A DNA stretch of 64,000 nucleotides from Holdemanella porci (GTDB lineage: Bacteria > Bacillota_I > Bacilli_A > Erysipelotrichales > Erysipelotrichaceae): NCBI RefSeq assembly GCF_019052655.1, contig NZ_JAHQVB010000004.1, positions 1 through 64,000 on the forward strand. The letters are read 5' to 3'. The notes beneath the pieces were generated by a model. That model was not told where the DNA came from and did not search any database. It was given only the letters and a program-made list of their open reading frames with translations. Of the stretch, positions 52,715 to 62,468 are shown piece by piece (positions within the stretch are counted from its first letter, which is position 1; every line of letters starts with the position of its first letter). The position numbers were made by a program, and so were the translations under genes.

Positions 52715-54030
52715 TCTTCATTTCCTCCTACGAAAGTATCATATATAACTTGGACTGTTTTTGTGAAGTCTTTTTTCTTGACTCCCACTGTGATATTGAT
52801 TTCATCACTACCTTGGGCAATCATGACAATGTTGATGTTATTTTTACCTAAGGCACCAAATAACTTGCCACTTGTACCTGGCTTATCGGACATGTTTTTA
52901 CCTACAGTAGAAATTAAAGCTAAATCCTCTTGGACAGTTAATTTATCTGGTTTTAGTTCATCTTTGAAGTGTGCCAAGATTTCATAAAGACTCTCTTCAA
53001 TTTCTTTTTTTTCTACAACAATATTGAATGAGTCAATTCCACTAGGAATGTGTTCAATACTGATGTGGTATTTTTCTAGGATGGATAGAGCTTTACGAAT
53101 GAAACCGACTTCATTTGACATATGCTTTTTATAAACATAGATAGACATAAAATCCTTTTTACCTGCAATACCTGTAATTGGATATCCACTTTTTACTTTT
53201 GAATGTTCTTGGATGATTGTACCTGCGTCTTGAGGGCGATTGGTATTTAAAATGTGGATTGGAATGTTAGCTTCTTTAACCGGGAAAATAGCTTCTTCAT
53301 GTAAAACGCTAGCTCCCATATAGGAAAGTTCTCTTAGTTCTGAATATGTGATATGAGTAATTCCTTTTGGGTTTTTAACAATTGTAGGATCGGCCATTAA
53401 AAATCCAGACACATCGGTCCAGTTTTCATATACGTCGGCATGAAGACATTTTGCTAAAATAGCCCCTGTAATATCGCCTCCGCCACGTGGGAAGACTTGA
53501 ATGTGTCCATTTGCACTTGTGCCATAGAAGCCTGGGAAAACAAAGTGGTCGTATTGAGCATATTTAGCTTGAAGTTTTGCGCTGGTCGCATCCCAGTCAA
53601 TAGATTTATCTAGTTTAAAACGAATAATATCTTTGGCATCCACAAAGGCATAACCTAGATATTCAGCCATTAATTTAGCACAGAAGTATTCACCGCGACT
53701 GACGATAACAGCTTGGGACATTTGGTTAAGATTGGTGTAAAAGGCATCCAACTCTTTTTCGATGGGTTGTTTAAGGTCTAATTCATTTTTTATTTCGATG
53801 AAACGGTTTTTGATGAGTTTAAAGACGCTCGATGCATCAACATGGTATTTTCTGTGGGCATCTAACAAGTAAAGCAGATCTGTGATTTTATTGTCGGCCG
53901 CAAAACGTTTTCCAGGAGCCGATACAACAATGTATCGGCGTGTTGGATCTTGTTGGATGATGGCTTTGATTTTTTTGAACTGTTCAGCATTTGCGACACT
54001 AGAACCACCAAATTTAGTGATTTTTAACAT
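52711..54030 (-). CDS. lysC: Aspartokinase
   Basis: The 439-residue kinase phosphorylates aspartate, the first step of the pathway. It opens with TKFGGSSVANAEQFK (KFGGSS motif), has the catalytic FPRGGGDITGAI segment, and ends in two ACT domains (about 300-430) that would bind an allosteric amino acid. It is cotranscribed with hom (4-base gap) and asd. Length is typical for a monofunctional enzyme. Confidence 0.95.
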   Translation of the reverse strand: MLKITKFGGSSVANAEQFKKIKAIIQQDPTRRYIVVSAPGKRFAADNKITDLLYLLDAHRKYHVDASSVFKLIKNRFIEIKNELDLKQPIEKELDAFYTNLNQMSQAVIVSRGEYFCAKLMAEYLGYAFVDAKDIIRFKLDKSIDWDATSAKLQAKYAQYDHFVFPGFYGTSANGHIQVFPRGGGDITGAILAKCLHADVYENWTDVSGFLMADPTIVKNPKGITHITYSELRELSYMGASVLHEEAIFPVKEANIPIHILNTNRPQDAGTIIQEHSKVKSGYPITGIAGKKDFMSIYVYKKHMSNEVGFIRKALSILEKYHISIEHIPSGIDSFNIVVEKKEIEESLYEILAHFKDELKPDKLTVQEDLALISTVGKNMSDKPGTSGKLFGALGKNNINIVMIAQGSDEINITVGVKKKDFTKTVQVIYDTFVGGNEE

Positions 54031-54034
54031 ATGA

Positions 54035-55147
54035 CTACCTCCATAATGCGATAAAACTATTTTTATCTAATTCTTTAACTTTCTTAATGATTGACATATC
54101 CTGGTTTTCAATCCAGTAATAGTTTGCTTCTTTCTTTTGAATAGGATAGTAATTCTCTAGGGAAACATCACTGCGAATTAGCCACGTTTCTTTTAATAGA
54201 GACGTATCAAATTCTTTTGGTGTTGAATAAACAATTTTTCTTTCTTTATTTTCAAGTGTATCTAAAGCATTCTGTACCATGGCTTGCGCTGTAGGTAATT
54301 GGCCGGCGCCCTGACCATAATAGCCTAGTGTATCAAAGCTATGAGATAGGATTTTTTGTGCGTTGTAGTTGCTAGGAACATTGGCTAAAAAATCATTTTC
54401 ATCCATGCAACATGGAGCGATAATGGAAATAATTTTATCGTCAATTTGTCTTGATATGGATAAATGACGTATGACTTTATTGTTCATTTTGATGAATTTA
54501 ATGTCCAACATTTTGATTGTACGAATTCCTGCATAATATGGAATGTCAACGATGGGTGTGTTGAAAGCTAAGCTGTTAGAAATCTTTGTTTTATAATATA
54601 CGTCAACACCATCAATATCGTTAGATGGATCTTTTTCAGCATATCCTTTATCTTGAGCTTCTTTTAAAACGTCTTCAAAATCCAAGTTGTTTTTTTGCAT
54701 AGAATCTAAAATGTAGTTGCTTGTGCCATTAAAGATACCTTCATAGCCTTGTAGTGGTTCAAGTCTTTTTAGTTTTAATAAGGCATCGATAAATGGAATA
54801 CCACCTGCAACACAAGCTTCTACCTGAATGCTTCCTCCATATTCTTTTTCAAGCTCTAAATAGGTATCGAGATAGGTTGCGACAACAGCTTTATTTGAGC
54901 TGATGACATGTTTTCCTTTTTTCAAAGCTTTTTGAATCAATGTGTTGGCAGGTTCTAATCCGTTTAAACATTCAAAAACGATATCAATATCATCTTGAAC
55001 TACCATATCTTCATTGTTAGAAAAATAAGGTAGGTTTTCTTTTTCTTTACGTACATAAACGTATTTTATATTGATATCATCCAATGTTTTTGCCAGGATT
55101 TCAATTCCTTTTCCGACAACTCCATAACCTAAGATAACTGCGTTCAT
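54035..55147 (-). CDS. hom: Homoserine dehydrogenase
   Basis: The 370-residue enzyme reduces aspartate semialdehyde to homoserine. It has VILGYGVVGKG (NAD(P) site), SSNKAVVA, the FNGTSNYIL segment and DIDGVDVYYK (catalytic Lys/Asp region). The C-terminal ACT domain of many homologues is absent. The start at 55147 (MNAVILGYG) follows AGGAGGAAC; the frame extends to 55207 without a site. It is the first gene of its operon. Confidence 0.95.
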   Translation of the reverse strand: MNAVILGYGVVGKGIEILAKTLDDINIKYVYVRKEKENLPYFSNNEDMVVQDDIDIVFECLNGLEPANTLIQKALKKGKHVISSNKAVVATYLDTYLELEKEYGGSIQVEACVAGGIPFIDALLKLKRLEPLQGYEGIFNGTSNYILDSMQKNNLDFEDVLKEAQDKGYAEKDPSNDIDGVDVYYKTKISNSLAFNTPIVDIPYYAGIRTIKMLDIKFIKMNNKVIRHLSISRQIDDKIISIIAPCCMDENDFLANVPSNYNAQKILSHSFDTLGYYGQGAGQLPTAQAMVQNALDTLENKERKIVYSTPKEFDTSLLKETWLIRSDVSLENYYPIQKKEANYYWIENQDMSIIKKVKELDKNSFIALWR

Positions 55148-55178
55148 ATAGTTCCTCCTGTATCTTTTTAGAAAACAC

Positions 55179-55226
55179 TTGTTTTTAAAGTGTGAACATT
55201 GTATCATATGGAATATAGATTTTCAA
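55179..55226. promoter_or_regulatory. Divergent hom/thrC promoters with overlapping -10 boxes
   Basis: For thrC: TTGTTT (55179-55184), 17 bp, TATCAT (55202-55207). For hom (minus strand): TTGAAA (+ strand 55221-55226), 17 bp, TACAAT (55198-55203). The two -10 boxes overlap by two bases, so both promoters cannot be open at once. An inverted repeat ACACTT/AAGTGT (55176-55193) covers the thrC -35 box and may bind a regulator. The hom -35 box overlaps the thrC RBS. Confidence 0.7.
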
Positions 55227-55237
55227 GGAGGATTCAC

Positions 55238-56710
55238 ATGAACGATTATATTTCTACAAGAGACGCACACCAAAGCGTTTCCAGCAAGCAAGCCATACTA
55301 AATGGAATGAGTCCAGATGGAGGTTTATACGTACTTCCAACTTTAGATCAAATTCATTTAGATTTATCCTTAACATGTTCAAAGTCTTATAAAGAAAATG
55401 CCGTTTATATACTTTCACATCTTCTTACAGATTATACGAAGGAAGAATTGGTGACATGTGTTGAAAATGCATATGCGAATGCTTTCTCTAAAAAAGAGAT
55501 TACACCTGTAAAAAAAGTAGATGATGTTTATGTGTTAGAACTTTTCCACGGTCCTACATGTGCCTTTAAAGATGTTGCGTTAACTCTTTTACCACAATTA
55601 ATGTCCTGTGCCTTAAAAACTACGAACCAAAAAGCATTGATTTTAACTGCCACAAGTGGAGATACAGGTAAAGCGGCTTTATCTGGGTTTTGTGATGTAG
55701 AAAATATTGGTATTAATGTTTTCTATCCATATAAAAAGGTTAGTGCCATTCAATATCGTCAGATGGTTACGCAAAAAGGAAAGAATGTGAATGTATTTGG
55801 AATTCAAGGCAATTTTGATGATGCGCAAAGCCAAGTAAAACGTCTATTCTTAGATGAAGAATTGAATGCGTATTGTGCGAAACAAAATATTCTTTTGACA
55901 AGTGCTAATTCCATTAATGTGGGTCGTCTGGTTCCTCAAATCGTTTACTATTTTGATAGCTACAAACAATTAGTGCATCAAGGTGCTATCAAATTAGGGG
56001 ATAAAGTTTCATTTAGTGTTCCAACTGGAAATTTTGGAGATGTTTTAGCTGGATATTATGCATATTTGATGGGGTTGCCAGTAGAAAAGTTCTATGTTGC
56101 CAGCAATGCGAATCGTGTATTAACAGATTTTTTAACGACAGGTATCTATGATCGAAATCGAGATTTTATCCAGACTATTTCACCAAGTATGGATATTTTG
56201 ATTAGTTCAAACTTAGAACGACTATTATATTATGCATCTAATAAGGATACACAAAAAGTATCGAAATGGATGCAGGAATTAAATGAAAAGGGTCGTTATC
56301 AGATTGATGATGAAACTTTTAAAACCATTCAAAACTTATTTACGTGTGGCAGTGTAGATGACAAAGAAACGAGTGAAGAAATCAAATTGGTTTATGATAA
56401 GACAAACTATGTTTTAGATCCGCATTCGGCCATTGCGTACAAAGTCGCAAAAGAATGTAAAGATCGTCCTATTGTTTCTTTGGCTACAGCTTCACCTTAT
56501 AAATTCAGTCAAGATGTTTTGAAAGCATTAGGATATACGGAAGATAATGAATGGATGGCTATGCAAGATTTATCAAAATATTGTCAAGATGCAATTCCTA
56601 CTCAATTAAAGGAACTTCAAGACTTAGATGTTTTACATGATCGTGTTATCGATGTAGCATCTATGAAAGACGTGGTATGTGAAAGTACAAAAGAGGTATT
56701 CCATGATTAG
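55238..56710 (+). CDS. thrC: Threonine synthase
   Basis: The 490-residue PLP enzyme converts O-phosphohomoserine to threonine. The Schiff-base lysine is in FHGPTCAFKDVALTL (K111), followed by LTATSGDTGKAAL and, later, FSVPTGNFGDVLAGY. This long form is typical of E. coli-type ThrC. The start at 55238 has CAAGGAGG; earlier codons in frame (55199) lie in the promoter. It overlaps thrB by 8 bases. Confidence 0.96.
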   Translation: MNDYISTRDAHQSVSSKQAILNGMSPDGGLYVLPTLDQIHLDLSLTCSKSYKENAVYILSHLLTDYTKEELVTCVENAYANAFSKKEITPVKKVDDVYVLELFHGPTCAFKDVALTLLPQLMSCALKTTNQKALILTATSGDTGKAALSGFCDVENIGINVFYPYKKVSAIQYRQMVTQKGKNVNVFGIQGNFDDAQSQVKRLFLDEELNAYCAKQNILLTSANSINVGRLVPQIVYYFDSYKQLVHQGAIKLGDKVSFSVPTGNFGDVLAGYYAYLMGLPVEKFYVASNANRVLTDFLTTGIYDRNRDFIQTISPSMDILISSNLERLLYYASNKDTQKVSKWMQELNEKGRYQIDDETFKTIQNLFTCGSVDDKETSEEIKLVYDKTNYVLDPHSAIAYKVAKECKDRPIVSLATASPYKFSQDVLKALGYTEDNEWMAMQDLSKYCQDAIPTQLKELQDLDVLHDRVIDVASMKDVVCESTKEVFHD

Positions 56711-57575
56711 TGTGTGTGTCCCAGCAACAAGCGCAAATTGTTGCGTGGGATTTGATTGTCTTGGTATGGCTGTAGACTGGTGGGCTCACTTTACTTTTGA
56801 AGAAAGTGATACGTTGATTGTAGAAGGTTGTCCGGGTGAATTTAAAGGACAAAACAATTTAGTCGTGCAAGCCTTTTATACAACTTGTGACTATTTACAT
56901 TTGGGATATCCGACTTTTAAACTAACGATAGATACAGATGTGCCTTTTGCCCGTGGCTTGGGTTCAAGTTCAACGTGTGTTGTTGCGGGAATCTTAGCTT
57001 GTGATGCATGGTTTAAAAAGGGTATGGACAAGATGGAAATCTTAAAGATTGCCACAAGTATAGAGGGACATCCTGATAATGTAGCACCAGCTATTTTTGG
57101 TCAGGCTACAGCTTGTTTTATGGAAAGAGAAGATGTGAAAATGAGTCTTGTTCCATGTGCAAACTATCACTGTTTGGCCATTGTACCTCGTTATGAAGTA
57201 AAAACTTCTCAGTCAAGAAAGGTTTTGCCGACTGGTATGGCATTTAAAGATTGTGTTTCACAAGTATCGCATGCACTCGTCTTTATTCAGGCTTTGCAAC
57301 AGGGGGATGAGTCTTTACTTGCAAGTTCTTGTAGGGATTTGTTGCATGAACCATATCGTAGGCAATTTATTAAGGAATATGATAGGATAAAGAAGTATTG
57401 TGATTCAAAACAACTTCCAATGTGGATTTCAGGAAGTGGTTCAACTATTATGGTTGTTTCGTTAGAAGAATCTCATTTGGTTGAATTATCCAAGATTTTA
57501 GAATCTTGTTTTAGTGAATTGGATTATAGATTTTTAACTATAGCCAAAGAGGGGGCGTTTATAAAATATGAGTAA
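56703..57575 (+). CDS. thrB: Homoserine kinase
   Basis: The 290-residue GHMP kinase makes O-phosphohomoserine. It has the N-terminal VCVPATSANCCVGFDCLG, the ATP-binding motif PFARGLGSSS (residues 81-90), and the C-terminal ISGSGSTIM loop. The start at 56703 lies inside the end of thrC, so the two are coupled; the frame extends to 56679. Confidence 0.95.
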   Translation: MISVCVPATSANCCVGFDCLGMAVDWWAHFTFEESDTLIVEGCPGEFKGQNNLVVQAFYTTCDYLHLGYPTFKLTIDTDVPFARGLGSSSTCVVAGILACDAWFKKGMDKMEILKIATSIEGHPDNVAPAIFGQATACFMEREDVKMSLVPCANYHCLAIVPRYEVKTSQSRKVLPTGMAFKDCVSQVSHALVFIQALQQGDESLLASSCRDLLHEPYRRQFIKEYDRIKKYCDSKQLPMWISGSGSTIMVVSLEESHLVELSKILESCFSELDYRFLTIAKEGAFIKYE

Positions 57576-58002
57576 ATATTATGTTGTGAGCGGCGATATT
57601 TTACCGGATGTTTTAGAACAAGTTATGCAGGCACGTATTTTATTACAGTCGGGCAAGGCAAAAAGAATTAGTGAAGCTGTTAAAATGGTTGGTATTTCGC
57701 GGGGCACATATTATAAATATAAGGATGCCGTTTTTTCATTTAATGCAGAACAATCGAATCGTAAGGCAATTATTTCGATGATTTTAAGAAATGAAAAGGG
57801 CACACTTTCTAAAGTTTTATCTTTAGTATCTGTAAAACAAGTTAATGTTTTAGCTATTAACCAAACGATTCCTATTAATGGAATTGCCAACGTAGCACTT
57901 ACTTTAGATATTAGTGATTTAGAAATCGGTATTCAGTCTTTAGTCAGTTTGATTGAGGCTATGCCAATGGTAGAAAAGGCTGATTTGGTAGCTGTAGAAT
58001 AA
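57568..58002 (+). CDS. ACT-domain regulator of the UPF0735/PheB family
   Basis: The 144-residue protein has an N-terminal helix-turn-helix-like part (RISEAVKMVGISRGTYYKYKD, residues about 34-54) and a C-terminal ACT domain. That is the UPF0735/PheB architecture, found in threonine or phenylalanine operons. It overlaps thrB by 8 bases. The natural hypothesis is that it senses threonine and acts on the thr operons; this is inference. Confidence 0.85.
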   Translation: MSKYYVVSGDILPDVLEQVMQARILLQSGKAKRISEAVKMVGISRGTYYKYKDAVFSFNAEQSNRKAIISMILRNEKGTLSKVLSLVSVKQVNVLAINQTIPINGIANVALTLDISDLEIGIQSLVSLIEAMPMVEKADLVAVE

Positions 58003-58691
58003 TGAGACGTGTTTTAAGTTTTATATTTGGCTGGTGCTTTATCATTGTTTGTGTTGTGTTTAGTATCAAGAGTACAGCATTAAATCCAGATTTTTATATT
58101 CCTGAATATGAAGAGATGGATTTGGCTAGTGATATTGGTGTTTCTAAGAAAGATTTGAATCAAAGTATTCGTTTATTGTTGGATTATTTAGATGACAAGC
58201 GTGATGATATCAAGGGACATATCACGTGGTATGGTGTATCTCAAGAAACTTTTAATGAAAAAGAAACGAGTCATATGGTGGATGTAAAGGCGTTGTATCA
58301 GAATGCTTTAAGGTTTGCTAAAACAGCGCTTATTATTCTAGTGTTGATTATTTTATATTTTTACTGGAATGAAAAAGAATTGATGTTTGCGTATTTGAGT
58401 AAAGGTTTTTTAACGGCCATGTTTACATTCATAGTAATGCTTGTGTTCTTTGGGTTTTGGATCTTTACAGATTTTACAAGTTTCTGGACATGGTTTCATA
58501 CGATTTTCTTTACGAATCAATTGTGGCTGTTAGACCCCAATACGGATTTCATGATTTGTATGCTTCCAGAAACAATTTTTTATAAGCTAGTACTTGCTTG
58601 TGTAATCAAAGTGATTTGTTTTGTTGCTCTGGCAAGTGGATTGGCTATTTATTATATGGTGAAAAAGGCACCGATAGGTTTTGAAAGATGA
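58002..58691 (+). CDS. TIGR01906-family (DUF1461) membrane protein
   Basis: The 229-residue protein has an N-terminal helix, an external stretch with a conserved 'HMVDV...LYQ' motif (SHMVDVKALYQNA), and four further helices including FTSFWTWFHTIFFTNQLWLLDP, which is the signature stretch of the family. Function is unknown. It overlaps the ACT gene and maf by 1 and 4 bases, so it belongs to the thr operon transcript or its extension. Confidence 0.85.
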   Translation: MRRVLSFIFGWCFIIVCVVFSIKSTALNPDFYIPEYEEMDLASDIGVSKKDLNQSIRLLLDYLDDKRDDIKGHITWYGVSQETFNEKETSHMVDVKALYQNALRFAKTALIILVLIILYFYWNEKELMFAYLSKGFLTAMFTFIVMLVFFGFWIFTDFTSFWTWFHTIFFTNQLWLLDPNTDFMICMLPETIFYKLVLACVIKVICFVALASGLAIYYMVKKAPIGFER

Positions 58692-59236
58692 TTGTACTTG
58701 CGTCTAAATCTCCGCGAAGAAAAGAGATATTAAAAGACTTGGGCTACGATTTTATTGTTTGTCCAGCCAAAAAGGATGAAGTGTTTGATTTAAGTTTAGG
58801 TTTGGATGAGGCTTTAAAAAAGGTTGCTGAATCTAAGGCAAAAGAAGTAAGAGAATTCTATTCAGACTCGATTATTATATCGGCAGATACGATTGTATGT
58901 TTGAATCAAAAAATATTGGGTAAGCCAAAATCAAAAGAGGATGCGATAAAGACGTTGAACGCATTATCAAATCGTAGGCATCAAGTAAAAACGGGTGTTT
59001 GTGTAATCTATAAAAAACAAACTTTTTTACATGTCGAAACGACAGATGTTTATTTTAAGAAACTTACAGAACAAGATATTATTTCGTATGTAAATAGTGG
59101 GAAATGTATGGATAAAGCAGGCTCTTATGGTATACAGGAATGTGATTTTGTGGATCATATTGAAGGTGATTATACCAATGTGGTAGGCTTACCAAAATAT
59201 GTGGTGGAATCAATAATGAAAGACGTTGCACTCTAG
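58688..59236 (+). CDS. maf: Maf-family nucleotide pyrophosphatase
   Basis: The 182-residue protein opens with LASKSPRRKEILKDLGYDF (SxSPRR motif), has ISADTIVCLNQKILGKP (catalytic Asp) and a C-terminal GYxPxxG-type end. Maf proteins hydrolyse non-canonical or canonical dTTP/UTP and limit septation in B. subtilis. Confidence 0.94.
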   Translation: MIVLASKSPRRKEILKDLGYDFIVCPAKKDEVFDLSLGLDEALKKVAESKAKEVREFYSDSIIISADTIVCLNQKILGKPKSKEDAIKTLNALSNRRHQVKTGVCVIYKKQTFLHVETTDVYFKKLTEQDIISYVNSGKCMDKAGSYGIQECDFVDHIEGDYTNVVGLPKYVVESIMKDVAL

Positions 59237-59254
59237 TTATATAAATGATAAAAT
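59226..59254 (+). promoter_or_regulatory. Promoter of the HU gene
   Basis: TTGCAC (59226-59231) and TAAAAT (59249-59254) with a 17-bp spacer, overlapping the maf stop codon. Confidence 0.7.
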
Positions 59255-59286
59255 AGCGTGGTAATAATTAGAGGAGGAACATGTAA

Positions 59287-59571
59287 ATGTCTAATGTTAT
59301 TAATAAAAAAGATTTAGCTGAAAAATTGGCTGAAGAATTCGGTTGTTCAAAAAAAGACGCAACAGCTTATGTTCAATTCGTATTCGATACAGTAGCGGAT
59401 ACTTTAAAAGATAATGGTACTGTAGATGTATTCGGATTTGGTAAATTCTCAATTAGTGAAAGAGCAGCTCGTACTGGTATCAATCCAGCTACTAAGGAAA
59501 AAATTGAAATTGCTGCAAGCAAATCTGTAAAATTTAAAGCTAGCAAAGCTTTGAAAGACGCTGTTAAGTAA
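59287..59571 (+). CDS. hup: DNA-binding protein HU
   Basis: The 94-residue histone-like protein has the HU order: two N-terminal helices (KKDLAEKLAEEFGCSKKDAT), the DNA-binding arm FGFGKFSISERAARTGINPATKEKI, and a C-terminal helix. It bends and compacts DNA. The start has AGGAGG 8 bases before; a tiny start-stop ATG-TAA (59281-59286) directly precedes the real ATG. A terminator follows. Confidence 0.95.
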   Translation: MSNVINKKDLAEKLAEEFGCSKKDATAYVQFVFDTVADTLKDNGTVDVFGFGKFSISERAARTGINPATKEKIEIAASKSVKFKASKALKDAVK

Positions 59572-59601
59572 GAAGATTCGATAATGAATCTTCTTTTTTT
59601 T
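59570..59601 (+). terminator. Terminator of the HU gene
   Basis: AAGAAGATTC and GAATCTTCTT pair, followed by T6-7. Confidence 0.9.
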
Positions 59602-59650
59602 CATGTTATAATATTAAATACAAAATTAAGATAATTGAGAGGAGAATTCG

Positions 59651-61249
59651 ATGAGTTTACCAATTTATGTAATTGGACACAAAAACCCTGATACAGATTC
59701 AATTTGTGCTGCTTTAGCTCTTGCAGAATTAAAAAGACAGACTGGAATCAATGCGGTAGCTGCTCGTTTGGGGACTTTGAATCCAGAAACTAAATTTATA
59801 TTAGATAAATTACATGTAAATATGCCAGTTTTATTAACGACTGCACGTTCAACGTTGGAAGAAATTGAAATTGATGATGCGGTGACAATTGAAGAAGGGC
59901 AAACGATTCGTCGTGCATGGGATTTATGCTTAGAAAATCATGTAAAGACTTTGTATGTTGTTGATGATAAAAATGAATATAAGGGTATGGTTACTTTAGG
60001 TGATGTTTCTAAGATTCAGATGCAGGATTTAAATATTACGAGTGAATTATTAAAAGAAACACCATTAGAAAATTTAGTTGCCAGTGTAAAGGGGTCTTTT
60101 ATTTTAAAGGGAAATCTTGAAAGAAGTGGATTTGTTCGTATTGCGGACAAACGCTTGATGGATAGAGATCTAAAAGGTGCCATCATGGTTTTAAATGATC
60201 ATGAAGATAGTATGATCAAGAGTATGGCAAAGGGTTGTGCTGTTATTGTCGTGGCAGAAAATTTTGTTCCAAATAGCTATATTATTGAAATGGCAAAACA
60301 AATGGGAGTTACTTTAATTAGTACGCCTTATAATATTATGAAAATCATTCAAATGATTTATCGTTCGATTCCGGTTGAATTGATTATGACTCCGGCTAAT
60401 AAAGTGATTCGCTTTAATAAAAGTGAATATGTAGAGGATGTGGAACGTGAAATGTTGAAGACGCGTCACTCATCTTATCCTGTTGTGTTCCAGAAAAAAA
60501 TATTGGGGTCTGTCGCTCGATATAACTTATTGAAGGCTGAAAAGAAACAGTTTATTCTTGTGGATCATAATGAAAAGAAACAGAGTATCAGCGATATTGA
60601 AACGGCGAATATTGTAGAGATTGTGGATCACCATCGTATTGGTGATATTGAAACAGATCGTCCAATTGTATTTAGAAATATGATAGTAGGTAGTTCTTGT
60701 ACGATTGTTGGATTGATGTATGCAGAATATGGTGTTAAAATGCCTGAGATCATCGCAAAATTGATTGCGTATGGCATGATTAGTGATACAATGAATTTTA
60801 ATTCACCAACATGTACGACAATTGATTGTAATTTGGCAAAGCGTTTATCAAGTGAATATGATATTGATTTTGATGCGATGGCTAAAGAATTATTCGAAAA
60901 TACGGCTACGATTCGTGGAAAAGAATTCAAGAATATTCTTTACAATGATGTTAAAGAATATATGTTGAGTGGATATCATATTGCGGTAAGTCAGGTTTTT
61001 ACGTTTGATTTGAGTATTGTGGATGAAATTAAAGAGGATTTCTTGAAGTACATGGATGAACAAAACACGATACATGAATATGACTTGATGTTGATGGTTA
61101 TCACTAATGTCGAAGGTCGTGGTTCACGTTTCTTATATGTAGGTAAGTTATCGCATTTTGTTCGTGATGTTGTAGAAGAATTCAAGGATCAAGGATTTGT
61201 TTCTCGTAAAAAACAAATTGTGCCTCGTTTAGCACAAGAACTGGCATAA
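59651..61249 (+). CDS. ppaC: CBS-domain manganese-dependent inorganic pyrophosphatase
   Basis: The 532-residue family II pyrophosphatase has the DHH motifs: GHKNPDTDS (residues 9-17), VDHNEKKQSI and VDHHRIGDI, and the C-terminal DHHA2 domain. Two CBS domains (about 70-130 and 250-300) flank a DRTGG-like insert, as in regulatory PPases that bind adenine nucleotides. It hydrolyses PPi and drives biosynthesis. RBS GAGGAG precedes the ATG. Confidence 0.95.
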   Translation: MSLPIYVIGHKNPDTDSICAALALAELKRQTGINAVAARLGTLNPETKFILDKLHVNMPVLLTTARSTLEEIEIDDAVTIEEGQTIRRAWDLCLENHVKTLYVVDDKNEYKGMVTLGDVSKIQMQDLNITSELLKETPLENLVASVKGSFILKGNLERSGFVRIADKRLMDRDLKGAIMVLNDHEDSMIKSMAKGCAVIVVAENFVPNSYIIEMAKQMGVTLISTPYNIMKIIQMIYRSIPVELIMTPANKVIRFNKSEYVEDVEREMLKTRHSSYPVVFQKKILGSVARYNLLKAEKKQFILVDHNEKKQSISDIETANIVEIVDHHRIGDIETDRPIVFRNMIVGSSCTIVGLMYAEYGVKMPEIIAKLIAYGMISDTMNFNSPTCTTIDCNLAKRLSSEYDIDFDAMAKELFENTATIRGKEFKNILYNDVKEYMLSGYHIAVSQVFTFDLSIVDEIKEDFLKYMDEQNTIHEYDLMLMVITNVEGRGSRFLYVGKLSHFVRDVVEEFKDQGFVSRKKQIVPRLAQELA

Positions 61250-61262
61250 AGGGGGATTTAAT

Positions 61263-62459
61263 ATGGCAGTAGAAAAAAGATTAATGCATTATGCATCATT
61301 TGACACACAGTCAAGTGAAGAAAGCACAAGTGCACCTAGCACTGAAAAACAATTGATTTTAGCTCGTGAACTAAAGGCTGAATGTGAAAAATTAGGCTTT
61401 GATTCTGTTGAATTAACCGATACAGGTATTGTGTATGCATACCTAAATGCGAATACAGATAAGAAGATGGATCGTATTGGGTTTATTGCACATATGGATA
61501 CGGCAACTGAAATTACGGGGGCGAATGTAAAGTGTCGTGTAATTTCAAAATATGATGGAAATACAATTCAATTAAATGAAGAGTATTCCATGTCTAAAGA
61601 AGAATTTCCAGCTTTGGCAAACTGCATTGGAGATGATTTGATTGTTACAGATGGGACGACATTACTTGGTGCAGATGATAAAGCAGGAATTGCGATTATT
61701 TTAGAGGCTATGGAACAGTTGATTCGATCAGAAAAAGAACATGGATTTATTGCGGTTGCCTTTACTCCAGATGAAGAAGTAGGTCGTGGTGTCGAAAACT
61801 TTGAGTTAGATAAGTTTACCGTGGATTACGCGTTCACAATTGATGGTGATCGTATTGATTCGGTTGATTATGAGACATTTAATGCAGCACAAGCTATTGT
61901 CACATTTGATGGTACAAGCATTCATCCTGGAGATGCTAAGGATCGTATGGTCAATGCGAGTTTATTAGCAATGGAATATGCTTCGAGTCTTCCAAAAAAA
62001 CAAACACCTTCACATACACAGGGGCGTCAAGGATTCTATCATTTAGTGGATATGGAAGGAATTTGTGAAGATGCAAAATTAACTTACATTCTTCGTAATC
62101 ACAGTAAACAAAGTTTTATTGCACAAAAACAGAAGATGGAAGCAATTGCGGATAAGATGAATGAAAAATACGGAAATCGTGTTCATGTATCGATTCGTGA
62201 TCAATACGAAAACATGCGTCAATATATGCATGGGGATATGCGTAGTGTGAATAAGGCAAAATATGCATTGCGTCAATGTGATGTAACACCAGTTAGTACA
62301 CCAATTCGTGGTGGAACTGATGGTGCAATGTTGACGGCAAGAGGATTAATTTGTCCAAACTTAGGTACGGGTTCATTTAATCATCATGGTCGTTTTGAAT
62401 TCGCAAGTATTCAAAAGATGGAAAAGATGGTTGAAATCGTATTAAAAATCGTTGAGTAG
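61263..62459 (+). CDS. pepT: Peptidase T (tripeptidase)
   Basis: The 398-residue M20 metallopeptidase frees the N-terminal residue of tripeptides. Zinc ligands are in FIAHMDTATE, LLGADDKAGIA, FTPDEEVGRG and FTIDGDRID, and RGGTDGAMLTARG carries the late Asp/Gly stretch. It is 13 bases after ppaC and 9 before the malic enzyme gene, so the three are likely cotranscribed. Confidence 0.95.
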   Translation: MAVEKRLMHYASFDTQSSEESTSAPSTEKQLILARELKAECEKLGFDSVELTDTGIVYAYLNANTDKKMDRIGFIAHMDTATEITGANVKCRVISKYDGNTIQLNEEYSMSKEEFPALANCIGDDLIVTDGTTLLGADDKAGIAIILEAMEQLIRSEKEHGFIAVAFTPDEEVGRGVENFELDKFTVDYAFTIDGDRIDSVDYETFNAAQAIVTFDGTSIHPGDAKDRMVNASLLAMEYASSLPKKQTPSHTQGRQGFYHLVDMEGICEDAKLTYILRNHSKQSFIAQKQKMEAIADKMNEKYGNRVHVSIRDQYENMRQYMHGDMRSVNKAKYALRQCDVTPVSTPIRGGTDGAMLTARGLICPNLGTGSFNHHGRFEFASIQKMEKMVEIVLKIVE

Positions 62460-62468
62460 GAGGTTGTC

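Noticed and set aside
55148-55237. T-box or amino-acid riboswitch before hom or thrC
   Set aside because: Only 90 bp separate the start codons, with two promoters in them; there is no room for such a leader.
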